A DNA stretch of 64,000 bases from an uncultured Collinsella sp. (GCA_900542155.1 UQMD01000002.1:155318-219317); one strand, 5' to 3'; shown: positions 1-8,500, numbered from the stretch's first letter. Translations and numbers: made by a program. Notes: generated from the sequence alone by a model not told the origin.

Positions 1-45
1 TATTTAGTTGTGCGTCGTCTCTCCCGGAGCCGTGAACATACCTGC

Positions 46-114
46 TCATATGCGACTCCGAGCCATATACAGGGCGCGCGCGGCAACGCGGCGAATATAT
101 GTCGTCTGCGGCAT
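46..114 (-). CDS. candidate 22-residue Arg-rich leader peptide
   Basis: A short reading frame, MPQTTYIRRVAARALYMARSRI, starts at an ATG (112-114) preceded by a strong AAAGGAGG-type ribosome site at about 121-129 with good spacing, and ends at TGA 46-48. It carries five arginines. It reads toward the left edge, so it could be a leader peptide for a minus-strand gene outside the window. It could also be chance, or the start of a gene disrupted by a frameshift. No function is recognised. The strong ribosome site is the only solid evidence. Confidence 0.3.
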   Translation of the reverse strand: MPQTTYIRRVAARALYMARSRI

Positions 115-133
115 GTGCGCACCCTCCTTTACA

Positions 134-182
134 AGTTGAGGTCAACTATATCAACGGTCATCGACCATGCGAACACCGTTGA
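134..182. promoter_or_regulatory. palindromic GTTGAC sites, possible operator
   Basis: Two inverted repeats lie just upstream of the short minus-strand frame at 46-114. One is AGTTGA-GG-TCAACT (134-147). The other has arms TCAACGGT (151-158) and ACCGTTGA (175-182). They share a GTTGA half-site. This looks like a control region for something transcribed leftward out of the window. The remaining bases of 1-265 hold no other supported feature. Confidence 0.3.
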
Positions 183-265
183 CATTCGTACGACAGCGTC
201 ATGTACCGTTGTTTAATAAATAATTATCTTAATTGATAAGAGTTTGTCATTACCCATTCGGCGAA

Positions 266-305
266 CGGCAAAAACAAAGCCGCCGAGGCTTATATCCCCG
301 ACGGC
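266..305 (-). terminator. terminator of the modABC operon
   Basis: On the minus strand a 10-bp stem (arms 296-305 and 279-288, two G-U pairs) is followed by TTTGTTTTTG. It lies 11 bases after the modC stop and is a convincing intrinsic terminator. Confidence 0.85.
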
Positions 306-316
306 ATTACCCGGCG

Positions 317-1387
317 CTATCGACAAACCAAATGGATCCTGCTGGCATCAAAATGCATGCGCAGCGTCTCGCCTGCTTGCGGCAGCTCGTCGACAGGCAT
401 GCCCACTTTGTTGACCTTCCACTGCAGGCGCGTCGGCGCATCGGCACGCGGCGCGTCCAGCAGCACCAGGCGCTCAAAACGCGAATCGCTCACGCGGGCC
501 ACATGCAGATCGTAGCTGTTACGACCGCGCTCAGCGCGGCTGTCCACATGGAAGTAGCTCGCACGAATACCCAGGTACGCCACATTATCGGGAACCTCAC
601 GGCCCACGTTGAAGGTCATGCCCCAGTCCAGGGCTTCAACTTCCTGAAGCCCAATCTTACGCGCGCGGCTCGTATTCTTGCAGCCCGTCAGACGCAGCGC
701 AGCCAAGGTTTGCGGCCGGCGGACCACGTCCTCGACGGAGCCGATCTCCTCCACATGCCCGTTATGCATCACGCAAATGCGCTCGCACAGGCGGCATGCC
801 TCGTCAATATCGTGGCTCACGTAGAGCACGGTACGGTTACAGACGTCGAACAGGTCGAGCATGTTCTGCTCAAGCGCGCTCTTGAGATACGCGTCGAGCG
901 CGCTCATGGGCTCGTCGAACATAAAAATGCCCGGGTGTGCCGCCACCATGCGAGCAAGCGCCACACGTTGCTGCTGCCCGCCCGAGAGGCGCGCGGGATA
1001 GCGGTCGACAAAATCGGCCAGACCGAAAATGCCCAGATAGCGCTCGGCGAGCTTTTTGCGCGCGGCGGCGTCGCCCGCATCCTTTACGCCGGCGCACACG
1101 TTATCGGCCACCGTCATATTAGGGAACAGCTGATAGTTTTGGAACAGCAGGGCACACTTGCGCTCCTGGGGCGACAGGTTGATACCCGCCGCCGAGTCAA
1201 AGAAGGTCACGCCGTTGACGACGATCTCGCCCTCGTCGGGCGTCTCCACGCCGGCAATGCAACGCAAGGTGCAGCTCTTGCCACAACCCGAGGCGCCCAG
1301 CAGCGCCACGCGCTCCTCGCCGGCCTCAAGCTGCATATCGAGCATAAACCCGGGGTAGCGTTTTTTGATATCCAGAACGAGCGACAT
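317..1387 (-). CDS. modC: molybdate ABC transporter ATP-binding protein
   Basis: This 356-residue protein is the cytoplasmic ATPase that powers molybdate (or tungstate) import. The Walker A motif GASGCGKS is at about 31-38. The ABC signature [13 protein letters not shown] comes next, then Walker B IFMFDEP with SALD, and the switch histidine in YVSHDIDEA. The remaining roughly 120 residues form a C-terminal domain where ModC proteins usually carry a molybdate-binding Mop/TOBE fold; I cannot confirm that fold by eye. It is the last gene of modABC, 6 bases after modB. The ATG has an AGGTTGA-like site just upstream. The assignment rests on the modA and modB neighbours as well as on the motifs; sulfate or iron importers have similar ATPases. 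Confidence 0.9.
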   Translation of the reverse strand: MSLVLDIKKRYPGFMLDMQLEAGEERVALLGASGCGKSCTLRCIAGVETPDEGEIVVNGVTFFDSAAGINLSPQERKCALLFQNYQLFPNMTVADNVCAGVKDAGDAAARKKLAERYLGIFGLADFVDRYPARLSGGQQQRVALARMVAAHPGIFMFDEPMSALDAYLKSALEQNMLDLFDVCNRTVLYVSHDIDEACRLCERICVMHNGHVEEIGSVEDVVRRPQTLAALRLTGCKNTSRARKIGLQEVEALDWGMTFNVGREVPDNVAYLGIRASYFHVDSRAERGRNSYDLHVARVSDSRFERLVLLDAPRADAPTRLQWKVNKVGMPVDELPQAGETLRMHFDASRIHLVCR

Positions 1388-1393
1388 AGCTTA

Positions 1394-2833
1394 TCAACCT
1401 CCCTGCGGCACCGCGTCATCGCGCGTAAGCTCGGCCAGCGCCTCGCGATCGATACGCAGTGCATCGCCGCCGACTGGGTCGAGCGAATCGGTCTGGCCGC
1501 CCAGCTGCTTGGCCTGCTTGCGCTCCGCGCGGGACAGGCCGCGCTCACGGTACTTTTGCGAATGCGCCGTGTACATATTGATGAACAGAATGACCAGGAA
1601 GCTGAACACGATTACGACGATGACCCAAAAGAGCGCCACCGACGTGTTGCCGCCCATCCACTCAAAGTAGATGGCGATGGGGATGGTCTGGGTAATGCCA
1701 GCGTAGTTGCCCGCAAAGAACAGGGTGCAACCGAACTCGCCCATCGCGCGGGCAAAGGCGAGCACCGTGCCGGCGGCAATCGAGGGCCAGCCAAGCGGCA
1801 TCATAAGCTTGGTAAAGATGCGACGCTCGGACCATCCCAGGGTTCGCGCGGCGTCGAGCATCTGCGTGTCGAGGCTCTCGAAGGCTCCGAGCGCCGTGCG
1901 GTAGACCAGCGGAAACGACACAACGACGGCCGAAATGACCGCCGCAGGCCACGTAAAGACGATCGAGATGCCGTGCGCGATGAGCCACTGGCCCACCCCG
2001 GTCGAGCGGCCAAACAGCATGAGAAGCAGAAAGCCGCAGACCGTGGGCGGCAGCACCATAGGAATCGTAAAGACCGAATCGAGCAGGCCCTTGATGCGGC
2101 TCGAGGTACCCATAGTCTTCCACGCGGCGAACAGGCCCAGCGCAAAGGAGATCAGCAGGGCAAGGCCGCTCGTTTTAACGGACACCCAAAACGGGCGATA
2201 GTCGATGTCGCCCAAAAAGGAAGCCAGAGAGGTCAAGGGCCCCTGCTCATCCCGCAACGCGACAGACGACGCCTCTACCATTTGAGCGCTATCAAGCCAA
2301 CGCGCGCCGCCCTTGGCATCACCCGAGGCTGATGCAATCACCACATAGCGGTCCCCATCCGTACCGCGCTCGTCAAAGCCATAGGTATACCCGCCGGTAT
2401 CAAACGTTGTTTCCGCCGTGAAATACCAAGGAAGATCCACGTCCCCTAGCTGCGCACCTCCCATGCAGTTTGAGCTGTCGAGCTCACAGACGAGGGCTTT
2501 GAGACCCGATACGCACTCGTTGTCCTGCGGATCCAATCCAAACTTCTCGACCGCCTTGGGCGATATCCACACCACAACGCGATCGGCAGCAGGCGCCACT
2601 ACAAGGTCCACGTCCTCGTCAACGGGAAACCGGTAGCCCTCAGGCTGGCCCTCCATGGCACGAGCGGTCCCCTTGGCCAACCGCTCAAAACCCTCGATCC
2701 CATAGGAAAGCCCATGAGCGGTCGCAGTAACCTGGGCCCCGTCCTCAGCGTCCCCAGCAAACGCAAATCCCGGCATCCAGCAAAGCGCGAAGGTCAAAGC
2801 ACAGGCGACAAGCATGCGGAATCTATTAAGCAC
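1394..2833 (-). CDS. modB: molybdate ABC transporter permease with an exported N-terminal extension
   Basis: The C-terminal roughly 260 residues are a ModB-type permease. They have several hydrophobic segments and the ATPase-contact loop DAARTLGWSERRIFTKLMMP, followed by ARAMGEFG. Unusually, this is preceded by about 200 extra residues. A signal-like segment (LVACALTFALCWMPGFAFA) is followed by about 180 hydrophilic residues that should lie outside the membrane. I start the gene at GTG 2833 because GGAG sits six bases upstream. A GTG at 2902 would overlap the modA stop and has only weak ribosome-site support. Ordinary ModB proteins are about 220-260 residues, so this 479-residue form is long. 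The role of the extension is unknown. Confidence 0.85.
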   Translation of the reverse strand: MLNRFRMLVACALTFALCWMPGFAFAGDAEDGAQVTATAHGLSYGIEGFERLAKGTARAMEGQPEGYRFPVDEDVDLVVAPAADRVVVWISPKAVEKFGLDPQDNECVSGLKALVCELDSSNCMGGAQLGDVDLPWYFTAETTFDTGGYTYGFDERGTDGDRYVVIASASGDAKGGARWLDSAQMVEASSVALRDEQGPLTSLASFLGDIDYRPFWVSVKTSGLALLISFALGLFAAWKTMGTSSRIKGLLDSVFTIPMVLPPTVCGFLLLMLFGRSTGVGQWLIAHGISIVFTWPAAVISAVVVSFPLVYRTALGAFESLDTQMLDAARTLGWSERRIFTKLMMPLGWPSIAAGTVLAFARAMGEFGCTLFFAGNYAGITQTIPIAIYFEWMGGNTSVALFWVIVVIVFSFLVILFINMYTAHSQKYRERGLSRAERKQAKQLGGQTDSLDPVGGDALRIDREALAELTRDDAVPQGG

Positions 2834-2901
2834 GAAAAGCTCCAAGCGAATACAAGGACGGAGTGAAACACAAAACGATGGAATTATCGCGCCAAGCCGC
2901 A

Positions 2902-3780
2902 CTACTCGGAAAGCTCAAAGCCGTACTTAGCCCAAATCTTCTGAGCCTTCTTGTTGGTCAGACAGAAGTCGATAAACGCCTTGGCCTCGTCGGCGTGCTC
3001 GGAGCTCTCGGCAACGGCACCCGGGTACACGATGGGCTTGTGCGAGTCCTCGGGGCACACGAAGGCCTCCTCGATGCCGTCGTAGCGGTAGATGTCAGAG
3101 CTGTAGACAAAACCGGCCACGCAGTCGCCTGTGGACACATAGACGGCGGCGGTACCAACTTTGTCTGCCAGTGCAACCTTGTCGGCGATCTCGGGCGCAT
3201 ACTCGCCGTCGTCGCCCTCGGTGCCGGTATAGAGGCCCACGGAAGCCAGCGCCTGGTTGGCGTACTTGCCGGCGGGGACGGTCTTAGCGTCGCCAATGGC
3301 GATTTTGCCATCCAGGTTCGCAACGTCCGCGATGGCCTCGACCTTGGTATCGGAGCCCTCGGCGCGAACGATCACAAGGTCGTTGACAAACATGTCCTCT
3401 CGCGTGCCTGTATCGACGAGCTCGACGGCCTCGGCGTCATCCATAGTGCCCTTGGAAGCGGTGATGAACACGTCGACCGTGGCGCCGGCACGCATCTGCT
3501 CGACGAGGTCGCCGGAGCCCTTAAACTGCGTGTCGGCAAAGGTGGTACCGGTCTGGTCGGTGTAGAGCTCCTGAACCTCGGGCAGGGCCTTCTCGAGCGA
3601 GTTGGCAGCGAAGACCTGAAGCTCGACAGCCTTCTTGGACGAAATCTTGGCAGAACCGGCATCGGAGCCAGCCGGCTCAGGCCCCTTGTTGCCGGAGCAG
3701 CCGGCAAGACCAAGGCCGGCAGCGGCGACAGCAGAAAGCGAGACGAATCCGCGGCGAGAAACCATATCGAACATGTTCAA
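2902..3780 (-). CDS. modA: molybdate-binding lipoprotein ModA
   Basis: This 292-residue extracellular binding protein captures molybdate for ModBC. The N-terminus has a twin-arginine motif (SRRGF) followed by a hydrophobic stretch ending in the lipobox LAGC, so it is probably exported by the Tat pathway and lipid-anchored. The mature part follows the ModA plan: LQVFAANSLEKALPEVQELY at the start, then the FADTQFKGSGDLVEQMRAGATVDVF region. It is the first gene of modABC. Its ATG follows GAAAGGGTTGAAC, and a TATAAT -10 lies about 55 bases upstream. Confidence 0.92.
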   Translation of the reverse strand: MNMFDMVSRRGFVSLSAVAAAGLGLAGCSGNKGPEPAGSDAGSAKISSKKAVELQVFAANSLEKALPEVQELYTDQTGTTFADTQFKGSGDLVEQMRAGATVDVFITASKGTMDDAEAVELVDTGTREDMFVNDLVIVRAEGSDTKVEAIADVANLDGKIAIGDAKTVPAGKYANQALASVGLYTGTEGDDGEYAPEIADKVALADKVGTAAVYVSTGDCVAGFVYSSDIYRYDGIEEAFVCPEDSHKPIVYPGAVAESSEHADEAKAFIDFCLTNKKAQKIWAKYGFELSE

Positions 3781-3833
3781 CCCTTTCGAAGGCTACGCCC
3801 GGGCGCCCGCCGCGAGCTTTATTCTGTAATTAG

Positions 3834-3865
3834 ATTATACTTCCGCGCGAATAATATCAGTGATA
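3834..3865 (-). promoter_or_regulatory. modA promoter with palindrome at the -35 position
   Basis: A perfect -10 hexamer TATAAT reads on the minus strand at 3834-3839. No good -35 hexamer is visible. The place it should occupy holds a palindrome, TATCA-g-TGATA (3855-3865), which could be a regulator site controlling molybdate uptake. The sequence does not obviously match the E. coli ModE consensus. Confidence 0.5.
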
Positions 3866-3929
3866 AAGATTTCTCGTCTGATAATTCTCTTTCGCCGATA
3901 GTCTCAGGACGTTCCGCGCTGTCGCTGCA

Positions 3930-3964
3930 TAAAAAGGCGGAGCGACTCGCAAAGTCGCTCCGCC
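3930..3964 (-). terminator. terminator after mog
   Basis: A perfect 12-bp stem (3936-3947 with 3953-3964, five-base loop) is followed on the minus strand by TTTTT. It lies 13 bases past the stop of the molybdenum-cofactor gene at 3978. Confidence 0.92.
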
Positions 3965-3977
3965 GCAGGTAGCGCGC

Positions 3978-4457
3978 TTATTTGGCGTGCCCGCCGCCCG
4001 CCGTCATTTGGGCCGCATGCTCCAGCTGGTCGCTCACAGCCTCCCAGCTTTCGCGGGCCGCTTTCGTAGATCCCGGAAAGTTGATGACAAGCGTATACCC
4101 ACGCTGCATGCACACGGCGCGCGAGAGCATGGCGCGGCGCGTCTTGGTCATCGAGTACGCACGGATCGCCTCGGCAATACCCGGCACCTCGCGATCGCAG
4201 ACGGCACGCGTCGCCTCGGGCGTCACATCGCGCATCGAAAGCCCCGTGCCGCCGCAGGTGAGCACGACATTGGCGTGGCACTCATCGGCGGCTTCCACAA
4301 TAGCATCACCAATCTCGCTGACGTCATCGCGCGCGACCACATGCGAGGCGACCGTCCATCCCTGCGCCTCGATAAGCTCCTCGAGTGCGGCACCGGCCTC
4401 GTCCTGGGCAAGGCCCCGCGTATCCGAACACGTCACGATCGATATCTTCAGCTCCAT
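3978..4457 (-). CDS. molybdenum cofactor protein, MogA/MoaB family
   Basis: This 159-residue protein belongs to the family that adenylylates molybdopterin before metal insertion. The hallmark TCGGTGLSMRDVTPEAT is at about 67-83, and the fold begins with ISIVTCSDTR. The start is ATG 4457, which has GGAGG seven bases upstream; a longer upstream frame overlaps moeA and has no ribosome site. It lies 10 bases after moeA, so the two are co-transcribed and act in successive steps. MogA and MoaB cannot be separated by eye, so no symbol is given. Confidence 0.9.
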   Translation of the reverse strand: MELKISIVTCSDTRGLAQDEAGAALEELIEAQGWTVASHVVARDDVSEIGDAIVEAADECHANVVLTCGGTGLSMRDVTPEATRAVCDREVPGIAEAIRAYSMTKTRRAMLSRAVCMQRGYTLVINFPGSTKAARESWEAVSDQLEHAAQMTAGGGHAK

Positions 4458-4467
4458 AGCATTCCTC

Positions 4468-5730
4468 CTACAACACCGTTCCCTCGGGCAGGTCGACGCG
4501 AACAACGTCCACGACATCTCCCGCCTTGAGCTCGCACGGACCTTCGTCAATACGCAACAGGCAGTTGGCCCGCTGCATCGTGCCGAGCAACGCCGAATTC
4601 TGCGTCTTGGCCTCGGTCACCAACAGCTCACCGGTCTCGGAGTCGCGCAAAACCGTGGCGCGATCGAAGAAGCGGCGATGCTGTCGCTTTTTCACGCCGT
4701 GCGTGAGCGTCGCCTGCTGCACGGGACGCGCCCCCTCGGCAAAACCGCGCATCTTGCGAATCGCCGGGCGCGCGAGCATCTCAAAGCCCACATACGCCGC
4801 CGCGGGATTGCCCGAAAGCCCCAGATACGGCTTGCCGCCGAGCAAGCCAAACGTGATGGCCTTGCCCGGACGCATCGAGATGCGGTCAAACAGCACCTCG
4901 CCCTCGCGCCGGACGAGCGCCGTCACGAAATCGTAATCGCCCGCCGAGGCGCCACCGCTCGTAATGACAAAATCGCACTCCTGCACGGCACGATGCACCA
5001 GCTCGGCAATCGCCTGCTCATCATCGGGCGCAATGCCGTAGAACACGGGCTCGGCTCCTGCATCGAGCGCCTCGGCCATCAACGCCGACGAGTTGGAATC
5101 GCGAATCTGACCGCGCGCCGGTACCTTACTCGGTGTGACCAGTTCCGTCCCCAGCGAGATAATGCCCACGCGCGGAGCGGCATGCACCTTCACGCTCGCA
5201 TACCCGGCGCTCGCCAGCAAGCCGGCGCCCGCCGGTGCCACAACCTCGCCGACACGCATCACGATATCGCCGGCATGCGCCTCCTCGGCGGCAGAGCGAA
5301 CGTTCTCCCCCACCTTGGCAGGCGCCGAGAACCTCACACGCGAGCCCTCGTTGCCGTCGCCATCGAGCACATCGACGATCTCGTACTTCACCACGGCATC
5401 GGCACCTTCGGGTACCGGCGCGCCCGTCATGATGCGGACCGTCTCACCCGCGCCGATTGCGCCCTCAAACACACGGCCCGCGGCCTCGTGTCCGATAACG
5501 TCGAGCGTCACCGGCGCCTCGCCAGATGCCCGCGCCAAGTCCGACGAGCGCACGGCATATCCGTCCATAGCGCTGTTGGCAAACGGCGAGATGTCGATAT
5601 CGGCCACCGCATCCTCGGCCAAGGGAAGACCGACGGCCTGCCACACGGGAATCTCGACGACTTCGGTGCGATTCACGTGCGACAAGACGATCGCCTGTGC
5701 GTCCTCCAACGGAATGAGTTTCTCAGCCAT
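4468..5730 (-). CDS. moeA: molybdopterin molybdenumtransferase
   Basis: This 420-residue enzyme inserts molybdenum into adenylylated molybdopterin in the cytoplasm. Seen in order are the N-terminal motif NSAMDGYAV, the MoaB-like core with TSGGASAGDYDFV, and the pocket motif GLSGNPAAAYVGFE, ending in the C-terminal beta domain. The length is normal for MoeA. I chose ATG 5730 because AGAGGTGC lies just before it; an ATG at 5745 in the same frame has no ribosome site. It is the first gene of a two-gene unit with the MogA/MoaB-type gene, next to modABC. Together these supply the cofactor for molybdoenzymes encoded elsewhere. Confidence 0.93.
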   Translation of the reverse strand: MAEKLIPLEDAQAIVLSHVNRTEVVEIPVWQAVGLPLAEDAVADIDISPFANSAMDGYAVRSSDLARASGEAPVTLDVIGHEAAGRVFEGAIGAGETVRIMTGAPVPEGADAVVKYEIVDVLDGDGNEGSRVRFSAPAKVGENVRSAAEEAHAGDIVMRVGEVVAPAGAGLLASAGYASVKVHAAPRVGIISLGTELVTPSKVPARGQIRDSNSSALMAEALDAGAEPVFYGIAPDDEQAIAELVHRAVQECDFVITSGGASAGDYDFVTALVRREGEVLFDRISMRPGKAITFGLLGGKPYLGLSGNPAAAYVGFEMLARPAIRKMRGFAEGARPVQQATLTHGVKKRQHRRFFDRATVLRDSETGELLVTEAKTQNSALLGTMQRANCLLRIDEGPCELKAGDVVDVVRVDLPEGTVL

Positions 5731-5941
5731 ATGCACCTCTAGCATGCTGCGGCGCGCAACAAAAGCGCCGATTCTTTATGTTTATCTCAGTATAATCCCT
5801 CGCCGCCTGCTCAAGACCTGGCCCGCGGCCGCGAATACATCTGTCGGCCGCAAGCCGCGAAACAATACCAAAACCAACCTGCCGGTTTGTCACGTATGGC
5901 ACGTTCTATAATGCTCGTGTTGCAACCCAAAAGAGGAACGT
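5731..5941. promoter_or_regulatory. divergent promoter region, moeA and CLC transporter
   Basis: This is a non-coding stretch between divergent genes. On the plus strand TATAAT is at 5907-5912, about 30 bases before the CLC start, with only a weak upstream hexamer. On the minus strand TATACT at about 5790 could serve moeA. I looked for the fluoride riboswitch pattern that often precedes CLC genes and did not find it. Confidence 0.45.
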
Positions 5942-7363
5942 ATGGCTTTTACCGACAAACCCGAAAGCGCAAACGAGGCGCAGGATCATTCCCAGTCGCT
6001 CGACGACGGCGGCTTTTTCTCCCTTAATGACGTCATCATGGCAGGCAGGCAACAGCTCACCCGCTCCGAGCATCTCTTGGCTGCCGACACGCGCCGCAAC
6101 GCCCGCAACCTACTCGCGAGCGCCAAGTTGCTCGCGCTCGTCGTCATCGTCTCGCTCGCCATGGGCGTTGCCGCTTGGGCGTTTTTGGCCTCGCTGAATA
6201 TCGCGACCGACTATCGCGAGCACCACGCGTGGGTCTACGCATTGCTTCCCGTTGTGGGCATTGCCACCGCATGGGTGTACAAAAACCACGGCCTTGCTGC
6301 CAAACGAGGCAACAACCTGGTCATCGACTCCGCTCTGGGCACACGCCTCATCCATATGCGCATGGCCGTCCTCACCTTCGTCTGCTCCACGCTCACGCAC
6401 CTAACGGGTGGATCGGCCGGTCGCGAGGGAGCCGCGGTGCAGATTGGCGGCACCATCGCCAGCAACATCTCGAGCCTCGCCCACCTCAAAAAGCATGACC
6501 ACCACGACCTCATGCTCGCCGGCATCTCGTCGGCCTTTGGCGCCGTATTCGGTTCGCCCCTTGCTGGAGCTTTCTTTGGCATGGAGATGTGCTTTATCGG
6601 CAAGATCGACTACACCGCGGGCATCTACTGCCTGGTCGCCTCGTTTACCGGCTACTTTACGTCGCTTGCCTTGGGAACCGAGTACGAGGCGAATGTCATC
6701 GCCAGCGTTCCCAACATGACACCACGGACGGTTGTCATCGTTGTTATCAGCGCCATTATCTTCGGCCTGACGGCACGCCTCTTTGCCTGGTCGGTTCGAA
6801 CCGTCAAAAGCCTGTACAGTCGCTTTATCACCAATTACCTCGTCCGCGCACTCATAGGCGCACTCGTGGTTTTGGCCGCCTATGCCCTCCTCGACGCCTG
6901 GAACTACGCCGGCCTTTCCACGTGGCTTTCCGGCGCCGGATTTGCAGGCAACACCACCCTGGCGGACGCAGCCATCAAGTTGGTCGTCACAGCGCTTACC
7001 CTGGGCGCGGGCTTCCAAGGCGGCGAGGTCACGCCCCTGTTTGGCATCGGTGCGGCACTCGGTGGCTGGATCGGTTGCCTTACCGGGCTTGACCCCAGTT
7101 TTCTGGCGGCTCTCGGCATGCTCGGCGTGTTCTGCGCCGGCCTCAACGTGCCCATCACCACCTGCATGATGGCCATCGACCTGTTCCACGGCACGGCCGC
7201 CGGCTTCTTCGTGATCGTGGCGTTTATCAGCTATCTCGCCGGCGGACACCGAGGCGTATATCCCGCACAGCGCATTGTCTCGCCTAAACGCCGTTCGCTT
7301 ATTGTGGACGAGGGCGGCACGGTGGCAGAGGCTATCGAGCGCCACAACGACCTGATAGAGTAG
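5942..7363 (+). CDS. CLC-family anion channel or antiporter
   Basis: This 473-residue integral membrane protein moves small anions across the cytoplasmic membrane. It has a soluble N-terminus of about 60 residues, then about ten or more hydrophobic segments. The gating-glutamate motif is present in GGSAGREGAAVQIGG (about 153-167). A second pore motif reads GAGFQGGEVTPLFGIG. The GREG-x-x-VQ-x-GG form is close to what I recall for the fluoride-exporting CLC branch (GREGT-x-VQ-M-GG), but no fluoride riboswitch is seen, so chloride remains possible. The ATG follows AAGAGGAACGT. It stands alone with its own promoter, and the lipid kinase follows in the same direction. Confidence 0.85.
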   Translation: MAFTDKPESANEAQDHSQSLDDGGFFSLNDVIMAGRQQLTRSEHLLAADTRRNARNLLASAKLLALVVIVSLAMGVAAWAFLASLNIATDYREHHAWVYALLPVVGIATAWVYKNHGLAAKRGNNLVIDSALGTRLIHMRMAVLTFVCSTLTHLTGGSAGREGAAVQIGGTIASNISSLAHLKKHDHHDLMLAGISSAFGAVFGSPLAGAFFGMEMCFIGKIDYTAGIYCLVASFTGYFTSLALGTEYEANVIASVPNMTPRTVVIVVISAIIFGLTARLFAWSVRTVKSLYSRFITNYLVRALIGALVVLAAYALLDAWNYAGLSTWLSGAGFAGNTTLADAAIKLVVTALTLGAGFQGGEVTPLFGIGAALGGWIGCLTGLDPSFLAALGMLGVFCAGLNVPITTCMMAIDLFHGTAAGFFVIVAFISYLAGGHRGVYPAQRIVSPKRRSLIVDEGGTVAEAIERHNDLIE

Positions 7364-7450
7364 ACGTTAGTATTCGCCGTGCAGCCACAATCGGGAGCAA
7401 TTCGACCCGAGCGCGACCGCACCGTCACGTCATACGCCGGGAGTCGCCCC

Positions 7451-8413
7451 ATGCACGCAACTGATTTTGGTCGCACGCTCATCATCGCCAACCCAGCCGC
7501 CCAGTCGGGTGCGGCACGCGAAGTTGCCGAGCGCCTGCAACGCTTTTTGGACATGACTGCACGCGCATCCCAGTTTGACCTGGTGTTGACCGAGCGTATG
7601 GGACACGCCAAGGAGCTGGCCGCACAGGCACAGGGCTATCGCACCGTTATCGCACTCGGCGGCGACGGCGTGATTCACGAGGTCGTCAACGGGCTTATGA
7701 CGCAAAAGGAGAACGCCCGCCCCGCTCTTGCCGTCCTGCCCGTGGGCTCCGGCAACGATTTTGCCCAGACGCTCGGCATCGACGATTTCTCCGGCAAGGA
7801 TTTTGGCGCGCTGCTCACCTGCGAGCTGCAGCGTCAGGATATCGGGCGCATTCGCTCGTGGAGCCCTGCGAGCGGCAGCGGCGAGGCTACCGTTGAGTAC
7901 TACGACCAGACGCTCTCGGTCGGCATCGATGCTGCCATCGGCCTTAGCACCACCGAGCTGCGCAAAAAGACCGGCTTGACGGGCGCGCCGCTCTACACCC
8001 TCTCGGGACTTGAGCAGTTTGGCCTACGCTATCGCAACTATCCTATGACAGCCAGCTTTGACGGCGCGCCCACAGAGCGCGTGAGGGCGATCATCATGGC
8101 GATACAGCTGGGCCCCACGTATGGCTCAGGCTATCGCATCTGCCCCGATGCCGACCCCTGCGACGGCATACTCGACGTCTGCTACGCCTGCGGCCCCGTC
8201 CCCCGTGCGGTCGCCCTACCCATGTTCCTTTCGGCCAAGGACGGTCACCACACCAAGCTGCCGCCGGTACGCATGCGCCGCTGCCGCCATGCCGAGTTCA
8301 CCTTTGAGGAGCCCGACTACCCCATTCAGGCCGACGGCGAGCCCGTTGTCGCCTCGCGCATCGAGGTGGACATCATTCCCGCCGTCCTCGAGGTCTGGCA
8401 CCCAACCCGCTAA
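7451..8413 (+). CDS. diacylglycerol/lipid kinase family protein (YegS/BmrU-like)
   Basis: This 320-residue cytoplasmic or membrane-associated kinase probably phosphorylates diacylglycerol or a related lipid with ATP. The family motifs are NPAAQSG near the start, GGDGVIHEVVNGL (the nucleotide site) and LPVGSGNDFA. The C-terminal half carries the usual beta-sandwich ending in FEEPDYPIQADGEPV. I use ATG 7451, with GGGAG eight bases upstream, rather than the GTG at 7379, which has no ribosome site. It lies 87 bases after the CLC gene and may share its transcript. The exact lipid substrate cannot be told. Confidence 0.87.
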   Translation: MHATDFGRTLIIANPAAQSGAAREVAERLQRFLDMTARASQFDLVLTERMGHAKELAAQAQGYRTVIALGGDGVIHEVVNGLMTQKENARPALAVLPVGSGNDFAQTLGIDDFSGKDFGALLTCELQRQDIGRIRSWSPASGSGEATVEYYDQTLSVGIDAAIGLSTTELRKKTGLTGAPLYTLSGLEQFGLRYRNYPMTASFDGAPTERVRAIIMAIQLGPTYGSGYRICPDADPCDGILDVCYACGPVPRAVALPMFLSAKDGHHTKLPPVRMRRCRHAEFTFEEPDYPIQADGEPVVASRIEVDIIPAVLEVWHPTR

Positions 8414-8420
8414 CCACCCC

Positions 8421-8491
8421 TAAGTTGCGGTGAAATAGGGACTGTTTATACAGCTAAAGCCGCAAAACAGTCCCTATTTCACCGCAACTTA
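8421..8491. repeat. 27-bp perfect inverted repeat between convergent genes
   Basis: The arms at 8421-8447 and 8465-8491 are perfectly complementary and surround a 17-base loop. The outer arm begins TAAGTTGCGGTGAAATA and the inner part reads AGGGACTGTTT. A diverged relative is at 29064-29130. No T-run follows on either strand, so it is not a standard terminator, though it separates the converging lipid kinase and release-factor-like genes. Confidence 0.9.
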
Positions 8492-8500
8492 TTGAAAAGA

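Noticed and set aside
233..2332. 699-codon plus-strand frame opposite modC and modB
   Set aside because: The protein is low-complexity and Arg/His/Ala-rich with no motif; it mirrors the high-GC codons of the real minus-strand genes.
4458..4550. Longer N-terminus for the MogA/MoaB gene
   Set aside because: The extra residues are Arg/Cys-rich, overlap the end of moeA and lack a ribosome site; ATG 4457 has a strong one.
5760..5941. Fluoride riboswitch upstream of the CLC gene
   Set aside because: The conserved riboswitch blocks were looked for and not found.
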